Positions 9,691-18,510 of a stretch of DNA of 64,000 bases are shown in pieces. Numbering within the stretch: position 1 is the first letter of the stretch; each line of letters begins with the position of its first letter. The notes beneath the pieces were generated by a model. It had not been told where the DNA came from, searched no databases, and worked only from the letters and a program-made list of their open reading frames with translations. This stretch comes from Chaetoderma sp. LZ-2023a (lineage: Eukaryota > Mollusca > Caudofoveata > Chaetodermatida > Chaetodermatidae), in NCBI GenBank assembly GCA_034401795.1, contig CM067360.1, positions 48,570,133 through 48,634,132 on the forward strand. Direction: 5' to 3'. Position numbers and translations under genes: made by a program.

Positions 9691-9831
9691 TGTTTAAGCA
9701 CTGAGTATACAACGCTGTTAAATGTCTGCATCCCCTGTCGAGAGAGCTAATACGATCTTCCCAGTCTGCATCTGCCAGGTGGCCAGGTTGGTACTCAGGA
9801 ATATTTATCTCTCTATTGAGACATCTTAAAC
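9691..9831. promoter_or_regulatory. Divergent intergenic region with TTAAAC directly before each start
   Basis: Both divergent starts, 9690 (minus) and 9832 (plus), have TTAAAC immediately upstream of ATG (TTAAACA-ATG and CTTAAAC-ATG), with a TATAC or TATTTA element 13-20 bases further upstream. This is a variant arrangement of the motif seen at other genes. Confidence 0.35.
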
Positions 9832-10337
9832 ATGTCCGGGCTCACGCTATGTGAGAAGTACTATGATATCTTCCGGAGGGAGTTGAAGGGCTACAAGAAG
9901 AAGACACCAGATGAGCTCGCTCAGCTCGCTGGTGATGAGCTGACAGAGGAGCTGACAGCTGTGAAGCTCTATATAGGATTTGGTAAGGGGCAGATCTGCT
10001 TCCTCGAATACCTTATCATGGGATCCTGTGAGCTAAAGGTTTCTACAAGGATCGGAAGTATCTGTCAGATGTGTTCCAGCAGTTGCAGACCTCCATGGCC
10101 TCACCTGACTCAGAGCTGAACAAGGCTCTGCGATACTACAAGCTGCAAAAAGGATGCGCTGTGGAACCATCCAGCCCTTTCATGTGCATGTTGGCAGCGG
10201 GTATGGGGGCTGTATGGCAGACCAAGCTGGTTCAGTGTCTCACCGTGGTCCCCACTGCTACTGTAGAGAGTCAGGATAGTCTTATAGCTGATTTGCTAGC
10301 AGTGGAGTGGGATGATCCCGAGCGCCATGATAGCTAG
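9832..10337 (+). pseudogene. Unassigned Polinton gene, one frameshift
   Basis: The frame starting MSGLTLCEKYYDIFRREL continues to about 10030, then coding resumes in another frame at about 10032 (GFYKDRKYLSDVFQQLQ) and ends at 10337. About 168 codons in total. The N-terminal part is a charged helix (KKTPDELAQLAGDELTEEL); the middle has a hydrophobic segment (FMCMLAAGMGAVW) that may be membrane-associated. It overlaps the convergent gene (10296) by about 40 bases. No family recognised. Confidence 0.5.
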
Positions 10338-11594
10338 GCTTGACACCACTCGTAGAGCTACCACATGAAGCAGGGTCTTGTCGACGGGTTGCAGTGTCGG
10401 GGTTGGAGCTGACATGGGAAGCATCATGTTGACTGGCTGCAGTGTCAGTGTTGGAACGGCTGTATGGCCCATACTATGCATAGGTGCGTTGATATCAGTG
10501 CTGAAGCCGAAGTGGACACCGGGGGAACTCCCCTCGACTAGCATCTTGTTATAGCCCCTGACTTGGAGGTCCTCGATGTTCACGATCATGTTGCTCGGAA
10601 TCAACTGTAGATGTGGTGAAATAGCAAAGTCAAGTTTGCGACAGACCTTTTGCAACCCCTGCTGGAACTTAGCAATAAGACTGCTGGGATCTGCCACGAT
10701 GATCATATCTTCAACGAGACTGATGAACATGGGCTGGACCTCTGCTCCGTTGACACCATCTATGGAATGACGCAGCTTGGTATGTGCTGTAAGGAGGCAG
10801 TAGCACAGTGCTTCCAGGGACTGGTTGATCCGAACGATCCCTGCCAGTGTGAGGCCTGAGGTGGTGTGTGGGACAAAGTACTTCCACACATCTGGATAGT
10901 CATGCTGCAAGCCAGTGATGTGCATATTTTGCACCAGTGCTCCCGGGTCAGAGTCTGAATTGAATGAGAATGTCGCTGTCTTACGGCGGTCTACTCATCG
11001 GGATGTTCGATACGGGAATCCTGAGTAGTCAAGTCTCGGGTCACCGTACTTAACCTCAAGGCCACTGTTGTGACCACCGATAGTCTGGGTGAGCGCTGAA
11101 CTCTCTCTGTAGTCTGCTGGCCGCTGAGACGCTATGACTGTTGAGCTGTGGGTCGAAGTCGTGTGTATCAGGGAGGCTTGCATCCAGCTCATTGAAGATT
11201 TGTTTCACCGTGAAGTACACGTGGAATCTGAGACAGCTGGCGATGAGCACAGCTTCAGGAGTATCAGAATAGGAGTGTAGCAGTATGGAACTTACTCCAC
11301 ATCCTGCCGTGGCACACCACACGGCAAAGTTCAGCTGCTGATTCCAGTATGAGAGGCTTGGAGCAGCCATCCAAGTATGAGCTTGCTTCGCATCCTTGAT
11401 GGTGATTGGGTGGGTGGACAGCTCAGCGGTCGTGGGTTGACGGAGAAGCTGGTTCGGGACCATCCATCCACTGTGATGGAGAACGGTGTTAGCTCTGGTA
11501 TATCATCCAGTAGACCTCTCAGGCCAGTCAATGGTGTACCCAGGAGGGGCAGTTGGCTCCGGAAGACTGTCGTGAGGTTCAGTGGGAAGGCCAT
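10296..11594 (-). pseudogene. Large unassigned Polinton protein (about 430 codons), broken; candidate virion protein
   Basis: Minus-strand fragments at 11331-11594, 11056-11463, 10995-11192 and 10296-10934 read as one gene with two frameshifts (near 11460 and 11130-11190) and one TGA near 10995. It begins MAFPLNLTTVFRSQLPLLG. A distinctive block, WNQQLNFAVWCATAGCGVS, is followed by a helical region and then a long soluble part. The C-terminus has a short internal repeat (TLTLQPVNMMLP / TPTLQPVDKTLL). I believe similar proteins accompany Polintons in other invertebrates, but I cannot assign it to major or minor capsid. Its 5' end overlaps the 3' end of the upstream gene by about 90 bases. Confidence 0.58.
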
Positions 11595-12252
11595 CTATAC
11601 TGGTGTTCTTAAAGCTACCATACAGACAGCACACTATTTGCAGTTGTCTCGACTCCAGAGACTGGCGAGGTGACCTCGCCATAACATCTCGTTCCTCCTT
11701 ATCAACCCGCCCGCAAGAGCCTTTGAGGTATTGCTGTCGCACTTTAGGTTTCTCCATGTGGTACAGGGCTTGGACCTTCAATATATGGTGGTACTCTTCA
11801 TTGGTAACCTGGCCATCCTCGAGAGCTTTGCTGACAGTCTCGTCGATAGTCCGTAGCATATTCTGTGCCAGTGCCACGTACTTAGCATGCTTCTCCAGCC
11901 TCCTTGTGATCTGCCGCTGCCCCACTCCCAAGCCTGTGGCCAAGACAGTGGCAGCTGGTGTCACGCCACCCAGTGGGATGGCGATGAGGGCGCCCACCCC
12001 TGTAGCGAGAGTGGCCACAGCTGCCACACCAGCACTGGCTCCAATCACACCTGAAGCAGTGGATGTACGCGCGAGGACGTTGTATGCCATCTTATATCGC
12101 CTGCGCGTTCTGCTGTACTTTTCTGCCTCATGGACGAGATTCTGCCTGATGGTATCTATCTGCTGGAGTCACCAGCCATGGATGGTACCGCCCTCGTCAG
12201 CAGTCAGGGAGGGGTATAGTTTTGGTTGCTTCCGCCACTCTGATTTTGCCAT
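11503..12252 (-). pseudogene. Polinton two-helix membrane protein, one in-frame stop
   Basis: The open frame 11503-12090 extends upstream in frame through a single TGA (about 12171) to an ATG at 12252 (MAKSEWRKQPKLYPSLT). After a polar N-terminus with a basic helix (YSRTRRRYKMAYNVLARTS) come two adjacent hydrophobic segments (GVIGASAGVAAVATLATGVG and ALIAIPLGGVTPAATVLATG). A soluble helical region (RRLEKHAKYVALAQNMLRTI) and a Pro-rich tail follow. The topology suggests a hairpin membrane protein. Similar hydrophobic-hairpin proteins recur in Polintons to my knowledge; function unknown. Confidence 0.6.
11595..11620 (-). promoter_or_regulatory. TTTAAG/TATAG start-proximal box upstream of 11594
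   Basis: Minus strand: TTTAAG, 8 bases, TATAG, ATG. It lies inside the 3' part of the overlapping upstream gene, so it is constrained by that coding sequence as well. Confidence 0.35.
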
Positions 12253-12267
12253 AGTCTATCTGGAGGC

Positions 12268-12876
12268 TTAAACAGGCATCACCTGCAGAATCTGCTCATG
12301 AGTCATAGAAGGGTTCATTTTGGAGAGCCTGGCGAACCATACCAGCTTACGGGTGTTGAGACAGACGTCTCTTAGACAGTGGTCATTCAGCGCTATGACA
12401 GGTGCCAGTAGCTTTCTGAGACGTGACATCTGGTACTTCACCTTATCACCAAGATAGTAGGTTCGCCGCTGGATGACTTTCTTGGTCTTATACTTCTGTG
12501 CCACCTCCTCTTCCCACTGTATGACCGCTGGCTCATCCTCGTCTGAGAAGATACCTGGCTCATCCTCGTCTGTGAAGACATCTGGCTCATCATCGTATGT
12601 GAAGACATCTGGCTCATCGCCATCTCTCAAGACTCCTGCGTCCCGCTTACTCTTCTTCAGGAGGCCCTGCCAGTATTTGGAAGCTTCACTGTTCGTTCGC
12701 CTCCTTGCAATGCTCACGTTCTGTTGATACCAGCTCTCCCGCTGTAGTCGCTCTCCTTCTTGTTGCAGTGCAAGCATCTGTTCGTTTAAGGCCTTTATCT
12801 GTGTAGGGGTCATGAAGGGGTGAACCTCTTTCTTCCTCATCTCGGCCAAGGTCAGATAATGCTGGTATGATTTCAT
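12268..12876 (-). CDS. Intact Polinton protein with acidic DEP tandem repeats
   Basis: Uninterrupted 202-residue frame starting MKSYQHYLTLAEMRKK. The first 80 residues are helical and charged (KALNEQMLALQQEGERLQRES) and may form a coiled coil. Then comes a tandem repeat of about seven residues with spacers (DEPDVFT, DEPDVFT, DEPGIFS, DEPAVIQ), strongly acidic, at about residues 88-120. A basic C-terminal domain follows (KYKTKKVIQRRTYY...). The acidic-basic split resembles a scaffold or DNA-associated protein, but no family is recognised. The upstream gene at 12252 starts just past its stop, on the same strand. Confidence 0.62.
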   Translation of the reverse strand: MKSYQHYLTLAEMRKKEVHPFMTPTQIKALNEQMLALQQEGERLQRESWYQQNVSIARRRTNSEASKYWQGLLKKSKRDAGVLRDGDEPDVFTYDDEPDVFTDEDEPGIFSDEDEPAVIQWEEEVAQKYKTKKVIQRRTYYLGDKVKYQMSRLRKLLAPVIALNDHCLRDVCLNTRKLVWFARLSKMNPSMTHEQILQVMPV

Positions 12877-12982
12877 GTTGTCATCAGGTCAATGAGTAAT
12901 AAGAGTGTAAACTCTAAATGGGCGTCCGATATCCCATCCGTGCTGGCATATATGTTAATGGAGGGGCTGTCAAACAGGTGAT

Positions 12983-13267
12983 TTACAGGTGATTTACAGG
13001 TGTGAACAGGCTAGGACTGATAGCTTTCCATAGGTTGCTGTTGGCACCTGGGAGATACTCTATCATGTCCCGGCCGACTTCTACCAGTGAGCTGCTGTGT
13101 GCACTGCCTGGAGGTTGATGTAGCACATTGGCGTGTATGTATGTTGTGCCCCACTGGGGCAGCTTGAAGAGGACCCATTCTACATGGTACTGTACCACCC
13201 GTCTCCCCTCTAGAGAGGGTGAGATTACGTTCTCACCACCGGAGAGCAGCAGTCGGACAATCGGCAT
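12983..13267 (-). CDS. Small intact Polinton protein, 94 residues
   Basis: Open frame starting MPIVRLLLSGGENVISPSLEG, compact and beta-rich in appearance with no membrane segment (YHVEWVLFKLPQWGTTYIHANVL). ATG 13267 is preceded on the minus strand by TTTAAAC, a short spacer and CATATAACC. It is divergent to the plus-strand gene at 13305. Function unknown. Confidence 0.55.
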   Translation of the reverse strand: MPIVRLLLSGGENVISPSLEGRRVVQYHVEWVLFKLPQWGTTYIHANVLHQPPGSAHSSSLVEVGRDMIEYLPGANSNLWKAISPSLFTPVNHL

Positions 13268-13304
13268 GGTTATATGTCTTGTTTAAACCCCCCTATAGTG
13301 TGCT
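13268..13304. promoter_or_regulatory. 37-base bidirectional promoter candidate with palindromic GTTTAAAC
   Basis: Between the divergent ATGs at 13267 (minus) and 13305 (plus) are only 37 bases. A central GTTTAAAC (palindromic, 13280-13287) is flanked by TATATG/CATATA on the minus side and CTATAG on the plus side, each a few bases from its ATG. The architecture parallels 5146-5194. Confidence 0.45.
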
Positions 13305-14079
13305 ATGGAACCCACATTTGCTCACTCGACTGGTCTTGCTGACCTGGCAGATGTGTATGCAGTTGATGCTGCCAAGGTAGAAGAGAGTGATGGCAAGTCA
13401 TTCGCCCTACAGTAAGAAGCAATCTCAAAGGCATTCTCCCTCCACCCCATTGGTGGTGATGGGGTGGAGCTGCTCACAGACCTCAATGATGTGACGAAGG
13501 AGCGCCTTGGTCGCAACATAGATGGCCACAAGATCATGTTTCGGTACGATTTCCCGAAGAGGAAGTACATCCTCGAGCCGTTGATTGAGCACTCAGATAC
13601 AGAGGTGGCAGACATCAACACCCTAAATAACGACCTCAGCTTTCATCTGGTCAAACCCTATTCGAGCGGTTTCCCGCCTATGGGCCATGATGGCCTGCTA
13701 TTGACCCTGGCAAAAAACCTGCAGTTCATATTTGAGAAGAATGAAGTTTGGTACCGCGCTGGACCTGGGGGTGACTGGCAAACATGGTTGCCCCTATATA
13801 GGCCTTCCGCAGTCATTGACATAGAGGTTACTCCCCTCTCCACTGTTGTGAAATAGGATGGGACAGTTTGAAAACTCTGCAAGCGGGGATCATCCTTCCT
13901 CACCTACATAGGCTAAGGTGTCTCCCTGACGAGGGTGGGTCACCGGATCAGGGTTACAGGTGGAAAGCTCCTGCTGCGTCGTCCATTCGATGGACCAGAA
14001 GAAGCTGTTAACCTCCAGGAGGGCATCATATGGGTAGATGGTGTGTCACATGTCACTAAAGCTAAGGGTGCTGTTTAAA
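13305..14079 (+). pseudogene. Unassigned Polinton protein (about 258 codons) with four in-frame stops
   Basis: From ATG 13305 (MEPTFAHSTGLADLADVY) one reading frame keeps coding character to a TAA at about 14077-14079, interrupted only by in-frame stops near 13413 (TAA), 13854 (TAG), 13869 (TGA) and 13914 (TAA), with no frameshift needed. The middle part (13464-13856) is open and rich in beta-like segments (KIMFRYDFPKRKYILEP, FIFEKNEVWYRAGPGG). The end has RVTGGKLLLRRPFDG. No family recognised. It could be a capsid-associated protein; this is by elimination only. Confidence 0.5.
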
Positions 14080-14283
14080 CTGCTTCAGCGAGTCGGACTC
14101 ACTAGCCCACAAACGACTCATATAATCCTAGATCTACATTTCTTAGCCGGCGGCAAAGTGAAGCAGCTAGCCCCTGCCCCTGAGGGGATGAAGATCACTA
14201 TTGAACCGGATGGAGCAGGGCTTGACCTGGCACAGATATTTCTTGAGGGGTTCACTCTGTTCAGTTTAACTCTTCATATATAG
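14080..14283 (+). CDS. Possible short Polinton ORF (tail of 14038-14283 frame)
   Basis: An open frame 14038-14283 overlaps the end of the previous gene; its later part (LAGGKVKQLAPAPEGMKITIEPDG) looks coding and ends in a TAG just before the next gene. The start is not clear; GTTTAAAC at 14074-14081 lies upstream, as at other genes here. It may be a truncated small gene. No function can be assigned. Confidence 0.3.
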   Translation: MLQRVGLTSPQTTHIILDLHFLAGGKVKQLAPAPEGMKITIEPDGAGLDLAQIFLEGFTLFSLTLHI

Positions 14284-14285
14284 CC
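14260..14285 (+). promoter_or_regulatory. TTTAAC/TATATA start-proximal box before 14286
   Basis: Plus strand: GTTTAAC, 6 bases, TATATAGCC, ATG. This is the plus-strand counterpart of the motif at 4706 and 13268. Confidence 0.45.
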
Positions 14286-14826
14286 ATGATTCTCATCATA
14301 CTGCTCGTGCTAGCGACTACATCAGTGGCACAGGGCGCTGAGACTGCCATGATATTGAATGCCAAGTAGGCCCACTTCCGGGATGCCCCCTAGTACAATC
14401 ATTGGGTCAACCCCTTGCGGAGAAACATTTACGACCGCTTTCACCCACGTGAAGAGATCGAGCCTGTCTGCCACTTCTATGGTGTGGAGAGGGTAGGACG
14501 TGGTTGTCTGCTGGAGACACCTGCTCAGCATCAGATTCTCTGCATAACATGTGAACATACCAGAGTCTGCCGTGGAGCAAATGCTAAGCACTTTAGCATC
14601 CTGCCAGGTGAGCGTTGTCAAGGTAGATGGAAGATACTATGGGTGGTCCCATCATGCCGATGCGACTCTGGCAGAGACTACGTGTTTGTCTGAGCCTACA
14701 CAGAGGCCGGCCACTGGCCGGTATCCTGAGAAGGTTCTCCTGGACATGTGGGATCCGGGAGAACACCATCTAGAGGCATACACCACCCACGATCGCATGT
14801 CTCAAATCCTATGCCCCAGGGATTGA
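14286..14826 (+). pseudogene. Secreted or membrane-targeted Cys-rich protein, broken
   Basis: ATG 14286 opens with a clear signal peptide (MILIILLVLATTSVAQG, cleavage expected near AQG). The frame then meets two TAG stops (about 14371 and 14392) but continues with a Cys-containing domain (VCHFYG, GCLLETP, ILCITCEHTRVCRG). After about 14600 coding shifts to the frame 14551-14826 (VSVVKVDGRYYGWSHHADATLAE), so one frameshift and two nonsense changes are implied. A signal peptide plus paired Cys suggests an extracellular or envelope-lumen protein, unusual for the capsid-type genes of this element. Family not recognised. The position at the extreme right of the Polinton makes capture of a host-derived gene possible. 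Confidence 0.5.
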
Positions 14827-14982
14827 GGGGGCGGTGAGGGGCCACGGACCATCGATCGGCTACCAGTTGAGGGAGGTGGTATCATTTTAATCCCGATACT
14901 ACTACTAGGTAATACACTCGGTGCCATCGATACACATACTCAAAGAATCGCGTGCTACTATCACTTATTTTAATTGGAAATC
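14827..14982 (+). other. End of Polinton coding; short hydrophobic frame
   Basis: A frame from about 14852 to 14970 contains GGIILIPILLLGNTLG, a possible membrane segment, ending in TAA. It may be the remainder of the last gene. The Polinton right terminus should lie nearby, but no inverted end could be matched because the left end is outside the window. Confidence 0.25.
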
Positions 14983-15498
14983 ATGAAAAGGTGATTCGGA
15001 TAGCATTGCAGTGGATCCCCTCACACTGTGGAGTCCAAGGAAATGAGGAAGCAGACAAGATGGCAAAGGTGGGTGCAGAAGAGAATCAGACAGAAAACAT
15101 GGTTACACATACAGAGATGAAGACTATCATCAAGTCACTCTATAGAACACCTCAATCAGAAGATGCATACCATCATCTCTCGAGGCCAGAGCAAGTGACC
15201 ATTTTTCGTCTCAGAACTGGACATAACAGACTAAACCAACACATGTACAGGCGGTTCCACCTTACGACATCGCCCGCTTGTCCTTGTGGAGAAGCAGAAC
15301 AGACCACAGAGCACATACTTCAATGTTGCAGTACGTATCAGCTGCTGAGAGAAGAGATCTGGCCTTAGTCAACCTCTTTTCTTGAAAAGCTGTATGGGCC
15401 TGTGGAAGAACTGCAGAAAACCACAGATTTCATCTTGAGAACGGCTCTCCAAGTGTGATACCAGCGATCGAAAAGAAGAAGAAGAATGAAAAGGTGAT
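14983..15498 (+). mobile_element. 5'-truncated LINE (RNase H-bearing non-LTR retrotransposon) with 13-bp TSD
   Basis: The insert 14996-15485 is bounded by identical 13-base copies ATGAAAAGGTGAT at 14983-14995 and 15486-15498. It ends in an AAAAGAAGAAGAAGA-type tail, as expected for target-primed reverse transcription. Only the 3' end of ORF2 remains. Coding continues through one in-frame stop (15366-15368) to about 15460. Confidence 0.85.
14996..15460 (+). pseudogene. LINE ORF2 C-terminal fragment: RNase H end plus zinc-knuckle tail
   Basis: WIPSHCGVQGNEEADKMAK is the final RNase H block of the I/Jockey/R1-type LINE superfamily. A tail follows with RLRTGHNRLNQHMYRRF and CPCGEAEQTTEHILQCC, the Cys/His arrangement (C-x-C...H...C) typical of their C-termini. 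One TAG at 15366 interrupts it; further residues to LRTALQV remain readable. The reverse transcriptase is missing through 5' truncation. Confidence 0.82.
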
Positions 15499-15689
15499 AT
15501 CCGAATAATATCGTATTCTTAGCATATTAAAGATTTCTGGTCGTCTTATGTGCATTATATGTTCGTGGTTTGACGTATCGCTGCTGGCTCGGATGATTTG
15601 ACACTGTTGCTGCTATGGCAGCTTTCTTAATGATTCTCTGATGGGATGAGATGTGACACGCTCACCTAAACCCGCATGTGCTGACTATA
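15499..15689. other. Short unassigned spacer between LINE and minisatellite
   Basis: This is the continuation of the pre-insertion sequence after the LINE TSD. No gene or repeat was recognised; it could contain the Polinton right end. Confidence 0.3.
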
Positions 15690-16570
15690 GCAATCAATTT
15701 CTCGCTCTAACACGCCGATTTCTGTCTATAGCACAGCCATTTCTAGCTGTAACCCACCCATTTCTACCTATAATCCGAACATTTCTATCTATAACCCGCC
15801 CAGTTCTACCTATAATCCGCACATTTCTAGCTATAACCCACCCATTTCTACCTATAATCCGCACATTTCTAGCTATAATCCGCCCAGTTCTATCTGTAAC
15901 CCACATATTTCTAGCTACAACTCACCTATTTCTAGCTATAACATGCATCTTTCTAGCTATAATCCGCCCATTTCTAGCTATAACCCGTCCATTTCTATCT
16001 ATAGCCCGTCCATTTCTATCTATAGCCCGTCCATTTCTAGCTATAAACCGCCCAGTTCGATCTACAACCCACCTATTTCTAGCTATAACCCACCTATTTC
16101 TAGCTATAACATGCATCTTTCTAGCTATAACCCGTCCATTTCTAGCTATAATCTGTCCATTTCTAGCTGTAACCAGCCCATTTCCAGCTATAACCCGTCC
16201 ATTTCTAGCTATACACCGCCCATTTATAGCTGTAACCAACCCATTTCTAGCCATAACCCATCCATTTCTAGATGTAACCCGCCCATTTCTAGATGTAAGC
16301 CGCCCATTTCTAGCTATAACCCGCCCATTTCTAGCTGTAACCCGCCCATTTCTAGCGATAACCTGCCCATTTCTAGCTGTAACCCGCCCATTCCTAGCTA
16401 ATACCTGCCAATTTCTAGCTATAACCTGCCCATTTCTAGCTGTAACCGCCCATTTATAGCTATAACCCGCCCATTTCTAGCTGTAACCCGCTCATTTCTA
16501 GCTATAACTCACCCATTTCTAATTATAACACGCATATTTCTAGCTTAACCAGCTCATTTCTAGCTATGCT
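15690..16570. repeat. Minisatellite 1, about 21-bp unit, roughly 40 copies
   Basis: A head-to-tail array of variants of CCCATTTCTAGCTATAACC(CG). Because 21 is divisible by three, open frames of Ile-Thr-Arg-Pro-Phe-Leu-Ala type appear on both strands; these are artefacts. Unit sequence corresponds to a segment of the neighbouring palindrome-cored repeat (CCCGCCCATCTCTAGCTAAG in copies at 32450 and, inverted, at 20080-20100). Confidence 0.9.
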
Positions 16571-16855
16571 GCACCCGCTTTTTCCCAATTTATATTCTTT
16601 GAATCATGAATTTCCAGAATTCCAATTTCGCAGGTATGCTTTTTAATGTTTTGAAACTAATTTGACATAGTACTGTTGCTTCCCATGGCAGCAAACACGT
16701 CCACTCAAATTAGTTTCAAATTATTCAACAGAATGTTTAGCAAATAATAAATCCATCAAAGACATACAATTCGTAAAGTTGACTGACTTCAATGTTAATG
16801 ACGGGGCTAGATACGCCACTCATTACATATTTTGATCGTGACGTCAGCCTATGTT
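16571..16855 (-). repeat. Palindrome-cored element, copy 1 (reverse), fused to minisatellites
   Basis: Contains the core hairpin at 16640-16733 (TTTTGAAACTAATTTGAC ... TCAAATTAGTTTCAAA), then ACATACAATTCGTA and a GTGACGTCAGCCT end, in reverse orientation to the full copy at 61720-62115. Minisatellite 1 occupies the place of its terminal GGCGGG segment; minisatellite 2 begins directly at the other end. Confidence 0.75.
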
Positions 16856-18335
16856 CGGGAAGGTGTTTCTCGGTGATTCCCATGTTCTGGAAGGTGTTTC
16901 TCAGTGATGCCCATGTTCTGGAAGGTGTTTCTCAGTGATTTAATGGGTTCGGGGAGGTGTTTCTCAGTGATGCCCATGATCGGGAAGGTGTTTCTCAGTG
17001 ATGCCCATGTTCGGGATGGTGTTTCTCATTGATGCCCATGTTCGGAATGGTGTTTCTCTTTGATGCCCATGTTCGGGGTGGTGTTTCTCATTGATGCCCA
17101 TGTTCGGGATGGTGTTTCTCATTGATACCCATGCTCGGGATGGTGTTTCTCAGTGATGCCCATGTTCGGGGAAGTGTTTCTCAGTGATGTCCATGTTCAG
17201 AAAGGTGTTTCTCAGTGATTCCTATGTTCGGGAAGGTGTTTCGAAGCGATGCACAGGTTCTGGCAGGTGTTTCTCAGTGGTCTCCAGGGTCCGGAAGGTG
17301 TTTCTCAGTGAGGCCCATTTCCGGGAATGTGTTTCTCAGTGATGCCGTGTTAGAGATGTTGATTATCAGTGATGCCCATGTTCGGGAAAGTGTTTCTCAG
17401 TTGTCTCCAGGTTCTGGAAGGTGTTTCTCAGTGATGCCCAGGTCCGGGAAGGTGTTTCTCAATGATGTCCATGTTCGGGAATGTGTTTCTCATTGATGCC
17501 CTTGTTCGGGATGTTGATTCTCAGTTATGCCCATATTCAGGAAGGTATTTCTCAATGATGCCCAGGTTCTGGAAGGTGTTTCTCAGTGATGTCCAGGTTC
17601 CGGATGGTGTTTCTCAGTGATGCCCATGTTCAGGAAGCTGTTTCTCAGTGATGTCAATGTTCAGGAAGCTGTCTCTCAGTGATGTCCAGGTTCCGGATGG
17701 TGTTCCTCAATGATGCCCAGGTTCGGGAAGGTGATTCTCAATGATGCCCATGTTCAGGAAGCTGTTTCTAACTGATGTCCACGTTCCGGATGGTGTTTCT
17801 CAGTGATGCCCAGGTTCGGGAAGGTATTTCTCAGTGATGCCCAGGTTCGGGAAGGTGTTTCCCAGTGATGCCTATGTTCGGGGTGGTGTTTCTCAGTGAT
17901 GCCCATATTCGGGAAAGTGTGTCTTAGTGATGCCCATGTTCAGGAGGGTGTTTCTCAGTGATTCCCATGTTCGGGAAGTTGTTTTGGAGCGATGCCCAGG
18001 TTCCGGAATATGTTTTTCAGTGGTCTCCAGGTTCTGGAAGGTGTTTCTCAGTGATGCCCAGGTCCGGGAATGTGTTTCTCAGTCATATCCATGTTCGGGA
18101 AAGTCTTTCTCAGTGATTTCCAGGTCCGGGAAGCTGTTTCTCAGTGATGCCTATGTTAGAGATGCTGATTCTCAGTGATGTCCATGTTCGGGATGCTGTT
18201 TCTCAGTGATGTCCATGTTCCGGAACGTGTTTCTCAGGAATTTCACAGGTTCGGGAAGGTGTTTCTCAGTAAAACCCATCTTCGCGATGATGTTTCTCAG
18301 TGATGTCCAGGTTCGGGGAGCTGTTTCTCCTTTTC
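16853..18335. repeat. Minisatellite 2, about 31-bp unit, roughly 48 copies
   Basis: Tandem variants of GGTGTTTCTCAGTGATGCCC followed by ATGTTCGGGAA. Divergence between units (GTTCGGG/GTTCTGG/GTCCGGG, GATGCCC/GATGTCC) is enough for homogenisation blocks to be mapped. ORFs through it (17215-17496, 17927-18178) are artefacts. Confidence 0.9.
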
Positions 18336-18510
18336 TTGGCAGGACATGATGCTAATCAACGACCCTATACGTTTCTCGCATATACTTGTGATTAACTATC
18401 TAGTAATAGCGCAAAGCTAGAGAACTTCATTCCGTAATTACTCTGAGAATGTGGTGACAAGTAATGTGCTAAGCTCCTAAAGCATCTTTCAATTCGTGGG
18501 TCATGGCTTA
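18336..18510. other. Unassigned noncoding sequence
   Basis: Nothing recognised between minisatellite 2 and the small foldback element. Confidence 0.3.

Larger units (their letters stand above)
1..14982. mobile_element. Decayed Polinton/Maverick (virus-like DNA transposon), left end outside window
   Basis: Family B DNA polymerase with an N-terminal zinc-finger segment, a retroviral-type integrase and an FtsK/HerA-type ATPase occur together with many small ORFs on both strands. This combination is diagnostic of Polintons/Mavericks, self-replicating virus-like elements of 15-20 kb. Genes are compact, run tail-to-tail or head-to-head, and lack visible introns. About half carry frameshifts or stops. 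I did not recognise an adenovirus-like cysteine protease or a certain capsid gene; capsid proteins are probably among the unassigned ORFs. The left terminus lies before base 1. The right terminus is not identified: the LINE at 14996 marks the last point where Polinton-like coding is suspected. Terminal inverted repeats could not be tested. Confidence 0.88.

Noticed and set aside
12438..12623. MSQMSSQTRMSQ repeat frame on the minus strand
   Set aside because: Shadow of the DEPDVFT repeat gene in another frame.
15653..16459. 268-codon open frame with repeated ITRPFLAI units
   Set aside because: It is a 21-bp minisatellite translated in phase; both strands give similar long frames, so no coding evidence.
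16853..18335. CRISPR-like array
   Set aside because: Units are contiguous and uniformly diverged with no unique spacers; this is a eukaryotic minisatellite.
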